Below are positions 33,472-43,440 of a stretch of 64,000 nt of DNA, piece after piece. The notes beneath the pieces are model-generated. The model saw nothing but the letters and a program-made list of their open reading frames with translations. It did not search any database and was not told the DNA's origin. Made by a program: the position numbers and the translations under genes. This DNA is from Micrasema longulum (taxonomy: Eukaryota; Arthropoda; Insecta; Trichoptera; Brachycentridae), in assembly GCA_022494885.1 (NCBI GenBank), contig JAGVSM010001161.1:1-64000 (forward strand), read 5' to 3'. Within the stretch, counting starts at the first letter, position 1; each line of letters begins with the position of its first letter.

Positions 33472-33712
33472 CTGTTTTCCGCAAAATGCATATCTTAAAT
33501 TGTGCGGTCAGCCAGACTTTGAAAAATCATTTTCTAATATATTATTAACAATTAATAAAGTGATTCTGTGCAATTAAGTACCCTAATATAAATATAACAT
33601 GACATGTTCAATACATATTGGTATAACTAACATTACAGTTTTACTTAAACTGGCTGTTTTCTGCAAAATGCACATCTTGGGTTGTGTGGTCAGCTAGACT
33701 TTAAAAATCATT
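33472..33712 (+). repeat. Direct repeat, two ~60-bp units 182 bp apart
   Basis: 33472-33532 and 33654-33712 share 'ctgttttc.gcaaaatgca', 'ttgtg.ggtcagc.agactt' and 'aaaatcattt'. No coding capacity. Confidence 0.75.
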
Positions 33713-33849
33713 TAAACTGGTGAAATATATTATAGAATTATTTATTTTCGTATAAAAAACCAAATGTATGCATTTTTTAACATTTGTCAAAGTACAAAAC
33801 ATTACAATTGTTGTGAAAATTTGATAATTCACTTTTTAGAAGTTTAAAA

Positions 33850-33970
33850 AATAGAATATTGTTTTCAGGCGTTGCCTAGTACGTGAAATAATCAAATCAG
33901 GTAAATCTATTCTAAATATAGTTTCAGCTCTTTAACTTCACAAAAATTAACAGATGAAAAGGTGGAAAAT
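33850..33970 (-). mobile_element. FB fragment
   Basis: 'gttttcaggcgttgcctagt', 'tttcagctctttaacttcac' and 'aacagatgaaaag', the family part that lies between core and arm. Confidence 0.6.
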
Positions 33971-34287
33971 GTTATTCGATTGATTGTAATAGCTAATTAA
34001 GTTCTTCACATAATTTGTTAAAGAATCTTTTATTTTATTACACGCCACGCATATAACAAAACTTTTGGTTAGTCCAATTAAATATAATCACCCATACACC
34101 GAAAACAGATAACTTTTTAAAATGTTGTTTAAATGAAAGTGTGCTTTATCTTGCTTATAATATGCAAGGTTTATATTTACAAAAACATTTAAGTTTGCAA
34201 GTGAAAATTCTTGATGGAAGTTCTTTGTAATTAATTATATAAATAAAAGACGAGTGATACTTTAATCCACCAATTTGGAATTTTCAG

Positions 34288-34320
34288 TCACCGGTTTCAT
34301 CGCTTTAGCGACATCTTCTT
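34288..34320 (-). ncRNA. Decayed hammerhead-like motif
   Basis: On the minus strand: AAGAAGA in place of CTGAAGA, extra T, a perfect stem II (GTCGC-TAAA-GCGAT, one G-U), GAAA, CCGG, then TG where TH is required. Stem II is the best in the set but the core has lost CT, so it is inactive. Confidence 0.45.
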
Positions 34321-34639
34321 TTAGTATACATTTACTTCAAGGTGATAGAGTTTATATTTACATAAGGGGGATAGTTATTTATTTGTCTACTTCAAAAAAC
34401 AATGCTCTATTATTTTTATTTCAATGAAAATATTATTTTCGTTGATATTTTTACAATGTGTAAAGATCGGGTAGTATGTTTTGGCTGTGGCCTGTTTTAG
34501 GAGCTTCTCCGCATTTTCTCTAGTGACAAGGAAACCACGGAAAATTCGTTAGGAGAAGGCGGACTGTTATTATTCGTCAACAGACCCTCCGATCCACTTA
34601 AAGTGTGTGGGCATTTGGAGTCCTGCTATCGTTGATACC

Positions 34640-34905
34640 TTTTATTACCTTTACTATATATATCATGTGTACTGTTACCTCTCTTGACAAGTCCTTATGA
34701 CTAATCGCTGTGAGAAAATCGTGTAAATCATCAGACTTCTGCATCGCGTCTTCAGTTACATTCTCTGTAAACTAAAAAGGGGGAAATGCATCAAGAGATA
34801 GGAGAAATCTCGGGGAGTGATATTATCGAATTGGCAGGTGTTGATCTCAGATATCTTGAATCCGTGCAGGTAGCTCATGAATCTACCATGTCCCGTTAGG
34901 ATTAA
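34640..34905 (-). mobile_element. LINE relic with RNase-H-like end (R1/LOA type)
   Basis: On the minus strand: LILTGHGRFMSYLHGFKI, then ITPRDFSYLLMHFP, and after a frame change SDDLHDFLTAISHKDLSREV. 'LTGHG.F..YL..F' followed by an H/C-rich stretch is the C-terminal block of R1/LOA-type LINE ORF2. The usual Cys residues are partly lost. Dead copy. Confidence 0.65.
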
Positions 34906-34973
34906 ACCAAATTATTTAAAAAATCGCTTCCGGGAGTTGATAATAATGACTATGGTAAAGATATAAATGGAAT

Positions 34974-35533
34974 TTATATTTTATTAAAATTAGTGTCTTG
35001 ATTGATTAGACAAGAAGACAACTTGTTATCAAAGAAATCAAGACTGATATGATTGTTGGCAGTCGTAAGAATTCTGGGCATAGGGGAATGAAGACCATTA
35101 TTAGTTCTATAGTTATCAGTATGAAAGAGTAAGTTTTGTCTGAGGTTTCTAGTTGGGATATTCAATTTTTTTGAGTTCAGTAGTTGAGGCGCAACAAAGA
35201 GTGTGTTGAGAGTTTTAAATATGACTAGAAGTTCGGATTTATTTCGACAGTCTTGCAGAGAGGATATATTTAAGCTAGTTTCTAACTCATTGTACGTATA
35301 TTGGTCTCTGGATAAGCCCAACCTCCAGCCTATCTTTCTCAAAAATCGATGTTAAACTGATTCAATATTCTTGATGTGAACATCATAATATGAAGACCAC
35401 AAAACAGAGGAATACTCTCGTGCGGGCGAACTAGGGAACAGAAGAGAGTTTTAAGGGTATTGATATTTTTGGAGTCAGTTGTGCGTTGTTGTTGTATGTG
35501 GTTACATGCAAATATTTGCTTATATTTATACAA
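34974..35533 (-). mobile_element. CR1/Jockey-like LINE end with one frameshift
   Basis: Two minus frames, 35533-35339 (NINTLKTLFCSLVRP) and 35342-34974 (RKIGWRLGLSRDQYTYNEL, SLQDCRNKSELL, NYRTNNGLHSPMPRI, SLDFFDNKL), together follow the 5732-6298 protein with the frame broken near codon 40. 5'-truncated. Its 3' sequence below 34974 is AT-rich. Confidence 0.85.
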
Positions 35534-35539
35534 AAAAAA

Positions 35540-36110
35540 AATGTTTAATGTACTTCCCTTTGATGCTAATACAGCTTTTATTATTTTGTATTCCTTAATT
35601 ACTGAGGCATAAATTAAATAAACTCATGATTTCTGTTATTGACTTTCACTTCGGCGTCAAATATCCCAATTATCAAAGGCATTTGGAATATTTCGCATAA
35701 TCTACATCTCTCTAAACGAGACTCGTATTTAATTTGCAAATCTCATAACAAATTTCCTTAAGTACAAAATTATTTGATATGGAGCTAAACATTTTGGCGG
35801 GTTCATGTGTTCATTTTTCATCCCCTAAATAATTAACTGCCTACTCCCTCGGGAAGTACTTACCACCCTCTGATAATCCTAGCTGATAAATGAGATGCGA
35901 AATCTTCGCTGTTTGCAAAATATTCGAAAATTTGGGTTAATTCTTCGTTTAGCTTTTAACTTTGTATTGAGATTTAAATAAGAGCTGTTTTTAATTATTT
36001 TCTTTGATTTAGTTTTATTGTCTTAATACATAATTACGAACTTTATCAAATTCGTTTACATAAAAAAATTCATTGTCATATTTACCATGTCCGGGCGGAT
36101 AAATAGTACA
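35540..36110. other. No gene seen
   Basis: AT-rich, no repeat partner recognised. Confidence 0.4.
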
Positions 36111-36117
36111 TTCCTTT

Positions 36118-36352
36118 GAGTGAAATAGAACCAAAATCCTGGAAGAGTTTTGTACCACGCTTAAAGTCCTGGGTTCGATTCCTCAAAGGTCAATGTAAAA
36201 TATTGATTAAAAAGTGTTGTATACTGCAATTTTTTATGTTCTTGATCCTAACCTTCATGTAATAGATGATCGAGATTTGGAGCATTTCGTGTGGCAATAC
36301 AGTGTTCTATGCACCATTGAGTGCGAACATATATATGATGACGATATATTTT
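36118..36352 (+). mobile_element. SINE-A, diverged copy
   Basis: Box B remnant (GGGTTCGATTCCTC), body 'gtaaaatattgattaaaa', tail 'aaccttcatgtaatagatga' and end 'atatgatgacga'. Old copy. Confidence 0.7.
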
Positions 36353-36424
36353 AATCTCGTCAAAGCGATTGTTCGACTAACTGTCAAACGGTTAGCGCCA
36401 TTATGATGATATTTTTTAAGCGCT

Positions 36425-36700
36425 TCTAGTATGTTGGTGAAGTAAAAATATAAAGCTGAAACTTTAATTGATGCTGGTGAGATTCATCAGCTGAATTTTT
36501 AAATCTACAAACTAGACAATAATTGAAGATTTAAATGAATTGAAAAACTTTTAAATGAATTGAATAAGCAAACTAAAGAGTCAAATAAACATAAATGTTT
36601 AAGCATAGTCAGAATGGTACATGTTACGTAAGTAAAAAGTTTCCGATGTAGCGACATGAACCAGCCAATGTCAGGTCATAGGCTCTGTAAATGGATCTCT
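36425..36700 (-). mobile_element. FB foldback family, diverged
   Basis: 'gctggtgagattcatcagct' arm region and a diverged core 'ccagccaatgtcaggtcata', 'gctctgtaaatgga'. Ends degraded. Confidence 0.6.
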
Positions 36701-36739
36701 GTTTTAATAAATTAATTCCTTTTTCTTAAATTGTTTTTT

Positions 36740-37120
36740 TTTTACTTCTAACAGTTCGGTTTTCTTAATACAAGCGCGTATTGGCCAACTTGTAAAGATA
36801 TGTATTTGTGGCTAACAGAGCTGGCACACGCGCTGGTCCAGACGCTGGCGCGTAATCCGTCGGTTGTTGGTTTTAAAACACATATAAGGGCGCAGGTCAA
36901 GCGCTGGTCATCGCATCCACACGTTGGCTTGGCTTTTACCACGTTATGAACTACTGGAGAATGCACACGCGATTTTTGTGCGCTTTTGACGTCCACACAT
37001 TGACCCGCACCGACAAACACTAAACGACTAGCCAAAGTGTGGGCAGTGTAGCGATTTCGTTGCCAATACAGGCCATCGTATTGGCCATTGTATTAGCCAG
37101 CGCGTAGAGCCACCTTAAAA
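36740..37120. mobile_element. CpG-rich block with repeated 'gcgctggyc'
   Basis: Much higher G+C than its flanks. The words 'gcgctggtc', 'acgctggcgcg' and 'ggccagcgcg'-like sequences recur in both directions. 'gcgcgtattggcc' near the left is mirrored by 'ggccatcgtattggcc' and 'agccagcgcg' near the right. The 95-codon minus frame here (36748-37035) is a by-product. Probably a non-autonomous DNA transposon, superfamily unknown. Confidence 0.45.
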
Positions 37121-37235
37121 CATCATTGTCACATTATTAATTTTTGTGGATTTTTTGTCAGAAAAAAAAACAATTTTGAGGCCATTTTCAACACGTTAAA
37201 AATAACCCTTCTTTGGAAAATGGAAAGAAAGTAGG

Positions 37236-37299
37236 GTAGAGCGGGGGTCGAACCTCTGATCTCTGATTCATGAGTCCGCAAACCACGGGACCACAACCC
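37236..37299 (-). mobile_element. SINE-C head, reversed
   Basis: The minus strand has GTTGTGGTCCCGTGG...GAGGTTCGACCCC, the tRNA-like head of SINE-C with both boxes. A SINE-A tail scrap follows at 37310-37345. Confidence 0.65.
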
Positions 37300-37379
37300 A
37301 ATTCATACTTACTCTCACCCGATGGTGCATAAGACGCTGCATTGAAAAATGAAATATGTCCATGTAAGGGTGGATAAAG

Positions 37380-38085
37380 GATACAATTTAGGCTGTAAAT
37401 GAAATATAATACGTACTTAATAATAATAATTAATTAATATTATTATTAAGAACCAAATTATAATAAGTATAATTAATAATACGTTCTCGCTGTTCGCCGA
37501 CAGATGGTATTTGTTATTTTAGCCATTTTACATCAGACAATGCTATAGCTAATTTCATGGTCAAGTTTCACCATTGACGAGGCTTGAAATGACAGTATAT
37601 GGTTATTCTGCCAAAGTGTAATTATCAGACTATTTTCATATCTCTATAAATATTTTATGATGTCCTAAAGGGATTTAAGAATTATTTTCATAAGCTACTT
37701 ATGCTAATGATCTGGTGTTTATTCATTTTATATATTTTGTATGCTTACATACATACATGTATATGTAGATATTTCTTATTATTTTTCTTTTTCTTTTTAT
37801 ACTCATGTTTAAAAATTGATTTTTAGTTTTTAATTTTTGGTATACCTAACTAACTCATTATATTGTTATATTTAATATTGTAAAAGGCACTTATGCCGTA
37901 TGATAAAAAAATATATAAATATTTCATAGAATTAAATGTGTCGATTTTCGTGTCAAAAAAAAAGTATTTTGTGGGTAATTTTACTGTGCTTATTTGATAA
38001 AATCACTATTTGAAGCATATATAATTCTTGTGAAAACTTACGGCAGCCATGTTATGTTGTAAACAGCATGCAGATATTCGTTTCG
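37380..38085. other. No gene; LINE tail at 37840-37900
   Basis: 37865-37880 has the GGCA-CTTA-TGCC hairpin followed by GTATGATAAAAAAA (plus strand), another LINE-type end. The rest is AT-rich. Confidence 0.45.
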
Positions 38086-38221
38086 ATGCTTTAACTCTTA
38101 AAAAACTATGGTAAACAATCGCTTTGCGTGCGGTGATGTAACATCGTGTTACCACTAATAAAATGCGGAATATTCTAAAGTTCAGACATTTGAAAAAAAA
38201 ACATGAAGACATACTTTTTTT

Positions 38222-38555
38222 CTATTTAAATTATTTATTGACAAATCGTGATGGAATTTCATTGTAATGATGTAATGTACATATAAGTTATTAATTTAAA
38301 AAATACTTGGTACACTTCCACTTATTTATTTTGACCAATTAGCGCTTTCACCCTTTAATGGGCATCAGACTGGTGAATATTATACAGTGTATGGATAATT
38401 TATATAAAAATTAATATTATCTTAACTTGAGGTACATTTAAAAATCAGTTGAAAAAAATATACAATACGCAATATTGCAATGAAACAGAGTGAGACAAAT
38501 GATCGAAACATGTGTTGGAATATCCTCTTAAAGTACACCGCCTAATATATATATA
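38222..38555 (+). mobile_element. Single arm of the hammerhead inverted-repeat element
   Basis: Follows 4620-4940 closely ('gatggaattycattgtaat', 'agcgctttcaccct', 'tattatacagtgta', 'acaatacgcaatatt', 'tcttaaagtacaccgcc'). Only one arm is present, so this may be the insertable unit or a deletion product. Confidence 0.75.
38334..38374 (-). ncRNA. Hammerhead-like motif with a 3-nt core deletion
   Basis: Same as 4732-4775 except that CTGAAGATG has become CTGATG. Stem I, stem II, GAAA, GCGC and TA remain. The deletion removes catalytic core residues, so this copy should be inactive. Confidence 0.6.
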
Positions 38556-38829
38556 AGGTATCTGTATAGATGTGTTGCTGAATTAGCGGAAATTCATTCT
38601 TCGTGTAGCAAGGATAAATATTTTTTGACAACATTTTGCATAGTAATTCAAATTTTACTTTCCAAATCGAATGTGAAAATGTCCATTTAAAGATTAAAAA
38701 AATACAAATTCATAATTTTAAAAAATAAGAGAGATATTTCAAGGATTGTGTCCTATGTCGACTGGTGTGACATCACAGCCACACAAGAGTTAAAAAATAG
38801 TGATTTTTATTTTAAAAATTAATAAAGAA

Positions 38830-39080
38830 CGCTCTGGCGCACCGGAAAAGTTTAAAGACGAAGGATTGAAAGCATTACTTGATAAAGACTCACGTCAGAC
38901 GCAAAACAAAATTGCAGAACCATAATGAATTGATTACACAACCGTTGCCAAACGCGTAAAAGATAAGAATGGTTCAAAAGTAAGGATATTAGGTGCCGTA
39001 CGATTGAAGCCGGCAGAAGTTGAATGAAAAACAACAAGAATATATTGAAATCTTTTGAATCTCAGGCGAGTATTTTTGAC
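38830..39080 (+). pseudogene. Mariner transposase fossil (N-terminal half)
   Basis: From 38830: RSGAPEKFKDEGLKALLDKD, SRQTQNKIAEP, stop. After a frame change: IDYTTVAKRVKDKNG and ILGAVRLKPAEVE, then further stops. This follows the mariner transposase helix-turn-helix region ('GRP..F.D..L..LL..D..QTQ..LA..L', then 'T...RL...G', then 'G.WVP..L...'/'..ER'). No DDD catalytic part was recognised. Terminal repeats were not found. It lies just beyond a family-B element. Confidence 0.75.
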
Positions 39081-39539
39081 TCGATGCCATCTCTACAAGC
39101 ATGCAAATAATTTACGCACAATAATTGCACTGTTTTAAATTGACCTATCATTTGTTTGTCGATTGGGTCTAATTAACGGGTCTAAACATTACGTGAACGA
39201 AACGTTAGACCAATGGAAGCAGAGAAATTAAGCATGTGGCGATTGGATTGGACGAGGACAAATGACATCATAAAATAAAGTAGTCCTTTAGGATTCGGAT
39301 AAAAGGTATGTCGATGGTAGATATAAATAACAGAACGTCATTAATTTATTTGCATTTAAAAATAAATGGCGTCATTTTTTTACAACGGGAAAGTTCAATG
39401 CTACGGGAAATTGGATACGAAAAATGTTTTTTTTCGACGCGGTACAAATTATCAAATATAAAAAAATCAGTGGTGTTCTTTATTTTGTAGTTGTTAATAG
39501 ACTATTAAGTCAAAAAAAATATTATGTATCGTTTTATCA

Positions 39540-39715
39540 GCGCTATGATTTTTTTGAATTCGTGTTTCTGAAATTAATTCGCTTGTGATATCTCAAGTTC
39601 TCTTTCGCTTCTTCTCGGTCAGTTCTGCCAATTAGTCCCTTGACGGTAAGTAACCCGGAAATCTTTTAATACTCTCTTATCATCGATTGATTCGTATGAT
39701 CTAGTGATGTCTTTT
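39540..39715 (-). repeat. Interspersed repeat F, reversed copy
   Basis: 'cagcgctatgatt', 'gatatctcaagttctctt', 'taacccggaaat' and 'ctctcttatcatcgattgat' mirror 6720-6875. Confidence 0.45.
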
Positions 39716-39749
39716 ATAATATTTGTTTGTACATTTTCAAGAAACTGCC

Positions 39750-40275
39750 GTATAATTTAAGGGGGTCCTCTGGTTTGACGGTCGGATTTTTAAGCATTTT
39801 TTGTGAGAACCAATGAAAATATAGAACATTGAAGTTTTCATCATTTATTTGTAAATGTTTCAAAAGTGTGCATTTAATTTTTAGCTAAAAATATTTATTA
39901 AAATCAAAGTTATAGCGCTCTGAAGACACCTCCCTCGAAAAAATGAACGCTCACTCCCTCCACAAAATCAGCTGATAAGCTTATCTGAAACTAAAAGAAT
40001 TGGCAATGTTTTAATTTGTAAGCTTATACTTATAGAATAGACTGTTATGAAAATAAAACTTTGAAAATTGGATTTTTGACAGGCTTCGGAACAAAAAAGC
40101 TCGAATTTTAAGTATTTTTTGTCAACTTTTTGTTGAAAAAAAAAATATTGTGAAATTTTGAAGTGATAATAAATCATTTTGTGCGGCTGTATATGTTGAG
40201 TTGACTGTATAAATTTGAAGTAAATCGGCAAAGCCGTTCTCAAGATATGATGGAGGAAAATTTAAAAAACATAGT
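39750..40275. repeat. Unclassified repeat-like region
   Basis: Starts near 'gggggtcctctggtttgacg', which looks like a transposon end, and finishes near 'ttctcaagatatgatggag'. No inverted partner was found. The 91-codon minus frame inside has no motif. Confidence 0.25.
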
Positions 40276-40299
40276 ATTGAGAACTTTACTTTGTTTTTG

Positions 40300-40440
40300 C
40301 TTAATTTTTATAATGATTACTGTTTTTTAGCTATTTTTTTTTACTGTAAGATAAGTTACCTTAGTTAGATAGTCAAAGCAACTTTGGATATATTATAATT
40401 TAATGTATGTAACATAATTTGATCATGAATAAATAAAAAT
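40300..40440 (+). mobile_element. Repeat D, 3' end only
   Basis: 'ttagttagatagtcaaagca', 'actttggata' and 'aataaataaaaataaaa'. Same terminal sequence as 48470-48545. Confidence 0.65.
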
Positions 40441-40899
40441 AAAATCCTTCTGAATTCTAAACTGAAGATATCAAAGTACTCAAGATGATCATATCAGGGT
40501 TGAAACTATGCAATGTCTTCTCCCTTTTATGTTCTTTTTATTTATTTTTTATATTTTTATACATATTTGTATTTTAGAATTTAATTATTTTCTCCCTACA
40601 TTCACAATAAATTAATGTGAAATCTCTAATTGGTCTTAATTTTAAAACTGTTCTTTTGTACCTTAAATTTATAAAAAAGACTGTATGATTTCCTTAATAA
40701 ATAAAAAAGTAATAGTTTATTATGAAAGTTTTTCATTCAATTCTAAATATTGAATTTTATTGCTTCTTTTACTGTGAGTCAGGCAAATAATATAAATATA
40801 TCAGATATTGTCATTCTTTCTTATGATCATATTTTAATTACATGAACAGTGGCAAGAATTAAACTATTGCAGCGTAGAACACCTTCTAAAACTGATATT

Positions 40900-41130
40900 T
40901 CAAGTCCTTCCTGCAAGAAACTAAAGCATGGACCTCAACCATGGTAGGCAAACGCGGCAACCATTGCACTACAGAACGACTTACCTTCATCCCCACTCAA
41001 TCGACTTTTTGGGAAGTTCGATCTGAGAGTAGCCGTCGAGTCAAAACATTCATCGAGGATTCTTGTTCTACGAGTTTTTTACACACAGAGTTGTATTCAT
41101 TCGCCCGAACGGGGACAAAATTTACAGTAC
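40900..41130 (-). mobile_element. SINE-like element with tRNA-like head (family 3)
   Basis: The reverse head near 40915-40980 has the same 'tggtaggcaaacgcg' core as SINE-A. The body 'agccgtcgagtcaaaacatt', 'catcgaggattc' and 'tttacacacagag' is shared with 56185-56400. A different body on a similar head suggests a separate SINE family. Confidence 0.5.
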
Positions 41131-41142
41131 TGCAGTGAATGT

Positions 41143-41373
41143 TCAGTACGTGCCAAAATAATATGACCAATGGCAGTCTGTTTTATTCGTGTGTATTTCG
41201 TACGGATTGTACGTGGTCGATTCGCCACACTTTCCCATAAAAGCAAACGGACACGTCTCGATACGTTGTGAATGTTGAATGGCTGCCACTTTTTGCAATT
41301 TTTCAGCCGTTTTCCAATTTGAATTATTTATATTTCGAACATTTCCATTGTTTCTGGCTGAAATCGCCAGCAA
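41143..41373 (-). CDS. Unrecognised 76-codon ORF, possible exon
   Basis: The minus frame reads SARNNGNVRNINNSNWKTAE, KLQKVAAIQHSQRIETCPF, FMGKCGESTTYNPYEI and TDCHWSYYFGTY, then a stop. Cys, Trp, Tyr and Gly are frequent and G+C is higher than nearby. A weak acceptor (GCGATTTCAG) precedes it at about 41360. No family recognised. It adjoins the family-3 SINE, so it could also be repeat-derived. Confidence 0.27.
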   Translation of the reverse strand: MLAISARNNGNVRNINNSNWKTAEKLQKVAAIQHSQRIETCPFAFMGKCGESTTYNPYEIHTNKTDCHWSYYFGTY

Positions 41374-41429
41374 TGCATTACTTCAATAGACACTAAAAAC
41401 AGGAGGCACATTTTTTTCGTATTATTATT

Positions 41430-41485
41430 TTTTATTTATATATTTTCCGTCCACGCCCAGACGGCTTTTTTATAGATTATATTGT
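41430..41485 (-). mobile_element. LINE 3' tail with CCGTC/GACGG hairpin
   Basis: The minus strand has CCGTCTGGGCGTGGACGG, then AAAATATATAAATAAAAA. Five-bp stem. Confidence 0.6.
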
Positions 41486-41779
41486 GTGAGTCTATCTAAT
41501 TTAACCAGTTTTGCACTATGGCGATATTAAAAAATATATAATTTGCTCTATTTTCGGGTCTGGTTGTGATATGCCACCAAATGTGTTTTCTACGTATAAA
41601 AATGTAATCTGGTACGGATTTTGGTATGTAAATTAACTTACAATATAAATAATACATTTTTTCACCGTTTAAATAAATTCTTAGGGAGGTAAAAAATATC
41701 TTAAAACAAGCATCAAACCCAATAGTTAAGCGCAATATCTTTTTGAGAAAAATACGAGCAAACAGAAGCAGCATGTGAG

Positions 41780-42700
41780 CGTGAATTCTAACTTTTCAAT
41801 ACAGTCAGATATTGATAAAAGCCCACCTCAAATCCTTGTTGAAGTGATAAAAAATTTAATTTTCAAAAAATAAGAAATCCAATCACCGTAATAATTACCT
41901 TTTTGTTATTCTAGCAACCATGCTACTTTTTTTAGAAAACGACGTTGAACAAACTCAATATGTTAAATATAAGTCCTAAAGAATGAATTATTTTTTAAAA
42001 ATATTTTTCTACAGTATGCAATGTTTATACTGCCGGTTGGATATTGCTCTACCCACCCAATCGTGCCGGAATAAAAACTATAATTATTATAATACTTCAG
42101 AGGAAATATGTTAAAAATCTAACATAAATTCAATAGTTAGGATTGACATAAACTTAAACACAATATCAAATTTCCAGTAATTGGGTTGATATCTGGAGTT
42201 CACAGTATTACGTTAGAAACCAATTCCCTAATGCGCTGTCAAAGTGGCGAATCTTCTGAAACTCGCTTTTGTCTCTACCTGGACCACATAATACCTCACT
42301 ATGCCATGTTACAAGTCGTATTTGGGACTCGATCTACCGGCTTGGATTCCTGCTTCCCCGGCACATAGTATTGATAAGGAGAATTGAGAAAATGCATTCC
42401 TGGAATCTCTCATAGATACCTCGGTTACCATTTACCCAATAAATCCAAGTAAATCGAATTCCGGGTGCATTCTACTGAAAACTCGTGATTGACGAAAATA
42501 TTTGGTCGATAAAATAATAAAAATATTAGTTATCACAATGGAGACTGCTTATTGTGATCATTATGGTACCTGTAATTATTGATACCCGTTAAAAAAATTG
42601 CATAAGATAAAAAAAAAACAAAATTCTCAATTTGGTAATGTATCCAAAATAAAACAAGTTTATTGGATTATAATTCTACTTTATTTTTTATAAAATATAC
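41780..42700. other. No confident gene
   Basis: 42186-42368 is open and G+C-richer (ends GLDSCFPGT) but has no known motif, and its end 'gactcgatctaccggc' may be SINE-derived. The rest is AT-rich. Confidence 0.35.
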
Positions 42701-42709
42701 AAAGGTTAT

Positions 42710-42740
42710 ATTGTGACGCGTTTCATCTTGTTAGGACATT
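42710..42740 (-). ncRNA. Decayed hammerhead-like motif, CGCG type
   Basis: On the minus strand: CTAACAA (CTGACGA with two G-to-A changes), a three-base stem II remnant, GAAA, CGCG, TC. Inactive if the reading is right. Confidence 0.4.
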
Positions 42741-43125
42741 TTCAAACAAACTATCTTAAATATTTACAAAGTTTCCTTATATACTAAAAATAATTGCTAT
42801 TTTATGTTTGTGGATTTCTATACAAGCCAAAATAAGTAGAGTAATTAAAATTCAATTAGGGTATACTGAGTACATTAGTGGAATATTTTGGTTATATTGG
42901 GGAAAAACCTTCACAGATTTTGTATGCGTTTGCAGGATAAGTACGGTAAAATATCGGGTCGTATGGATTTGCGTGGCATGTGTGAAAACGGCCATAGGCG
43001 CGTATGTCTACTTTGCATGATGTATGGCGTTTCAACTTCGATGTTTCTTTCCCCTTTAGTCTCCTTAAATTAAAAAAAAAATTAATGTCTCCAGAGATAA
43101 GTGGCATTTTAGAGAAGGGAATTTG

Positions 43126-43299
43126 GCGACCTCCGTGGTGTAGTGGTCAAGCTGCTTGACTCACACACGGAAGGTTCTGGGTTCGATTCCCGATGAGAAC
43201 ACAAAAATTAAATGTGATTTTTCTCAAGCCTGGGTGTTCTGTGATGTAATCCACCACTGTAATTGGGCCTCCTGGCCTGTTATGATGCAAAAAAAAAAC
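43126..43299 (+). mobile_element. SINE-B copy with poly(A)
   Basis: tRNA-like head CTCCGTGGTGTAGTGG...GGGTTCGATTCCCGATGAG, body 'tgggtgttctgtgatgtaat' and 'aattgggcctcctggcctgt', then nine or ten A residues. Second copy at 50661-50975. Confidence 0.82.
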
Positions 43300-43324
43300 T
43301 TGAATTTTAATATGAAAGGTACCC

Positions 43325-43440
43325 AGTATGGTTTATTGGCCATTTAAACCAGGCAATTACAGGTCATAAGCCCTGTAAATGCCTAGACTCTTATATTCTC
43401 TTATCTAAAATACATTCTTTGTCTACGATCATTTCGTAAA
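43325..43440 (-). mobile_element. FB fragment
   Basis: 'tggccatttaaaccaggcaa', 'ttacaggtcataagccctgt', then 'tttgtctacgatca'. Confidence 0.65.

Larger units (their letters stand above)
38091..38793 (-). mobile_element. Family-B element split by an insertion
   Basis: TTAACTCTT at 38091 and AAGAGTTAA at 38785-38793 are its two ends, with TTAA on both borders. 38091-38215 matches the right part and 38560-38793 the left part of 22679-23285, reversed. Between them sits an arm of the hammerhead inverted-repeat element (38222-38555). Confidence 0.75.

Noticed and set aside
36748..37035. 95-codon minus-strand ORF with many Cys and Val
   Set aside because: It lies across the CpG-rich repeated-word block. 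The apparent coding signal follows from 'gcgctgg' repetition.
42808..43107. Overlapping ORFs on both strands (contains DKYGKISGRMDLRGMCENG)
   Set aside because: The segment looks protein-like but I cannot name a family, and frames on both strands are open, so coding direction is not established.
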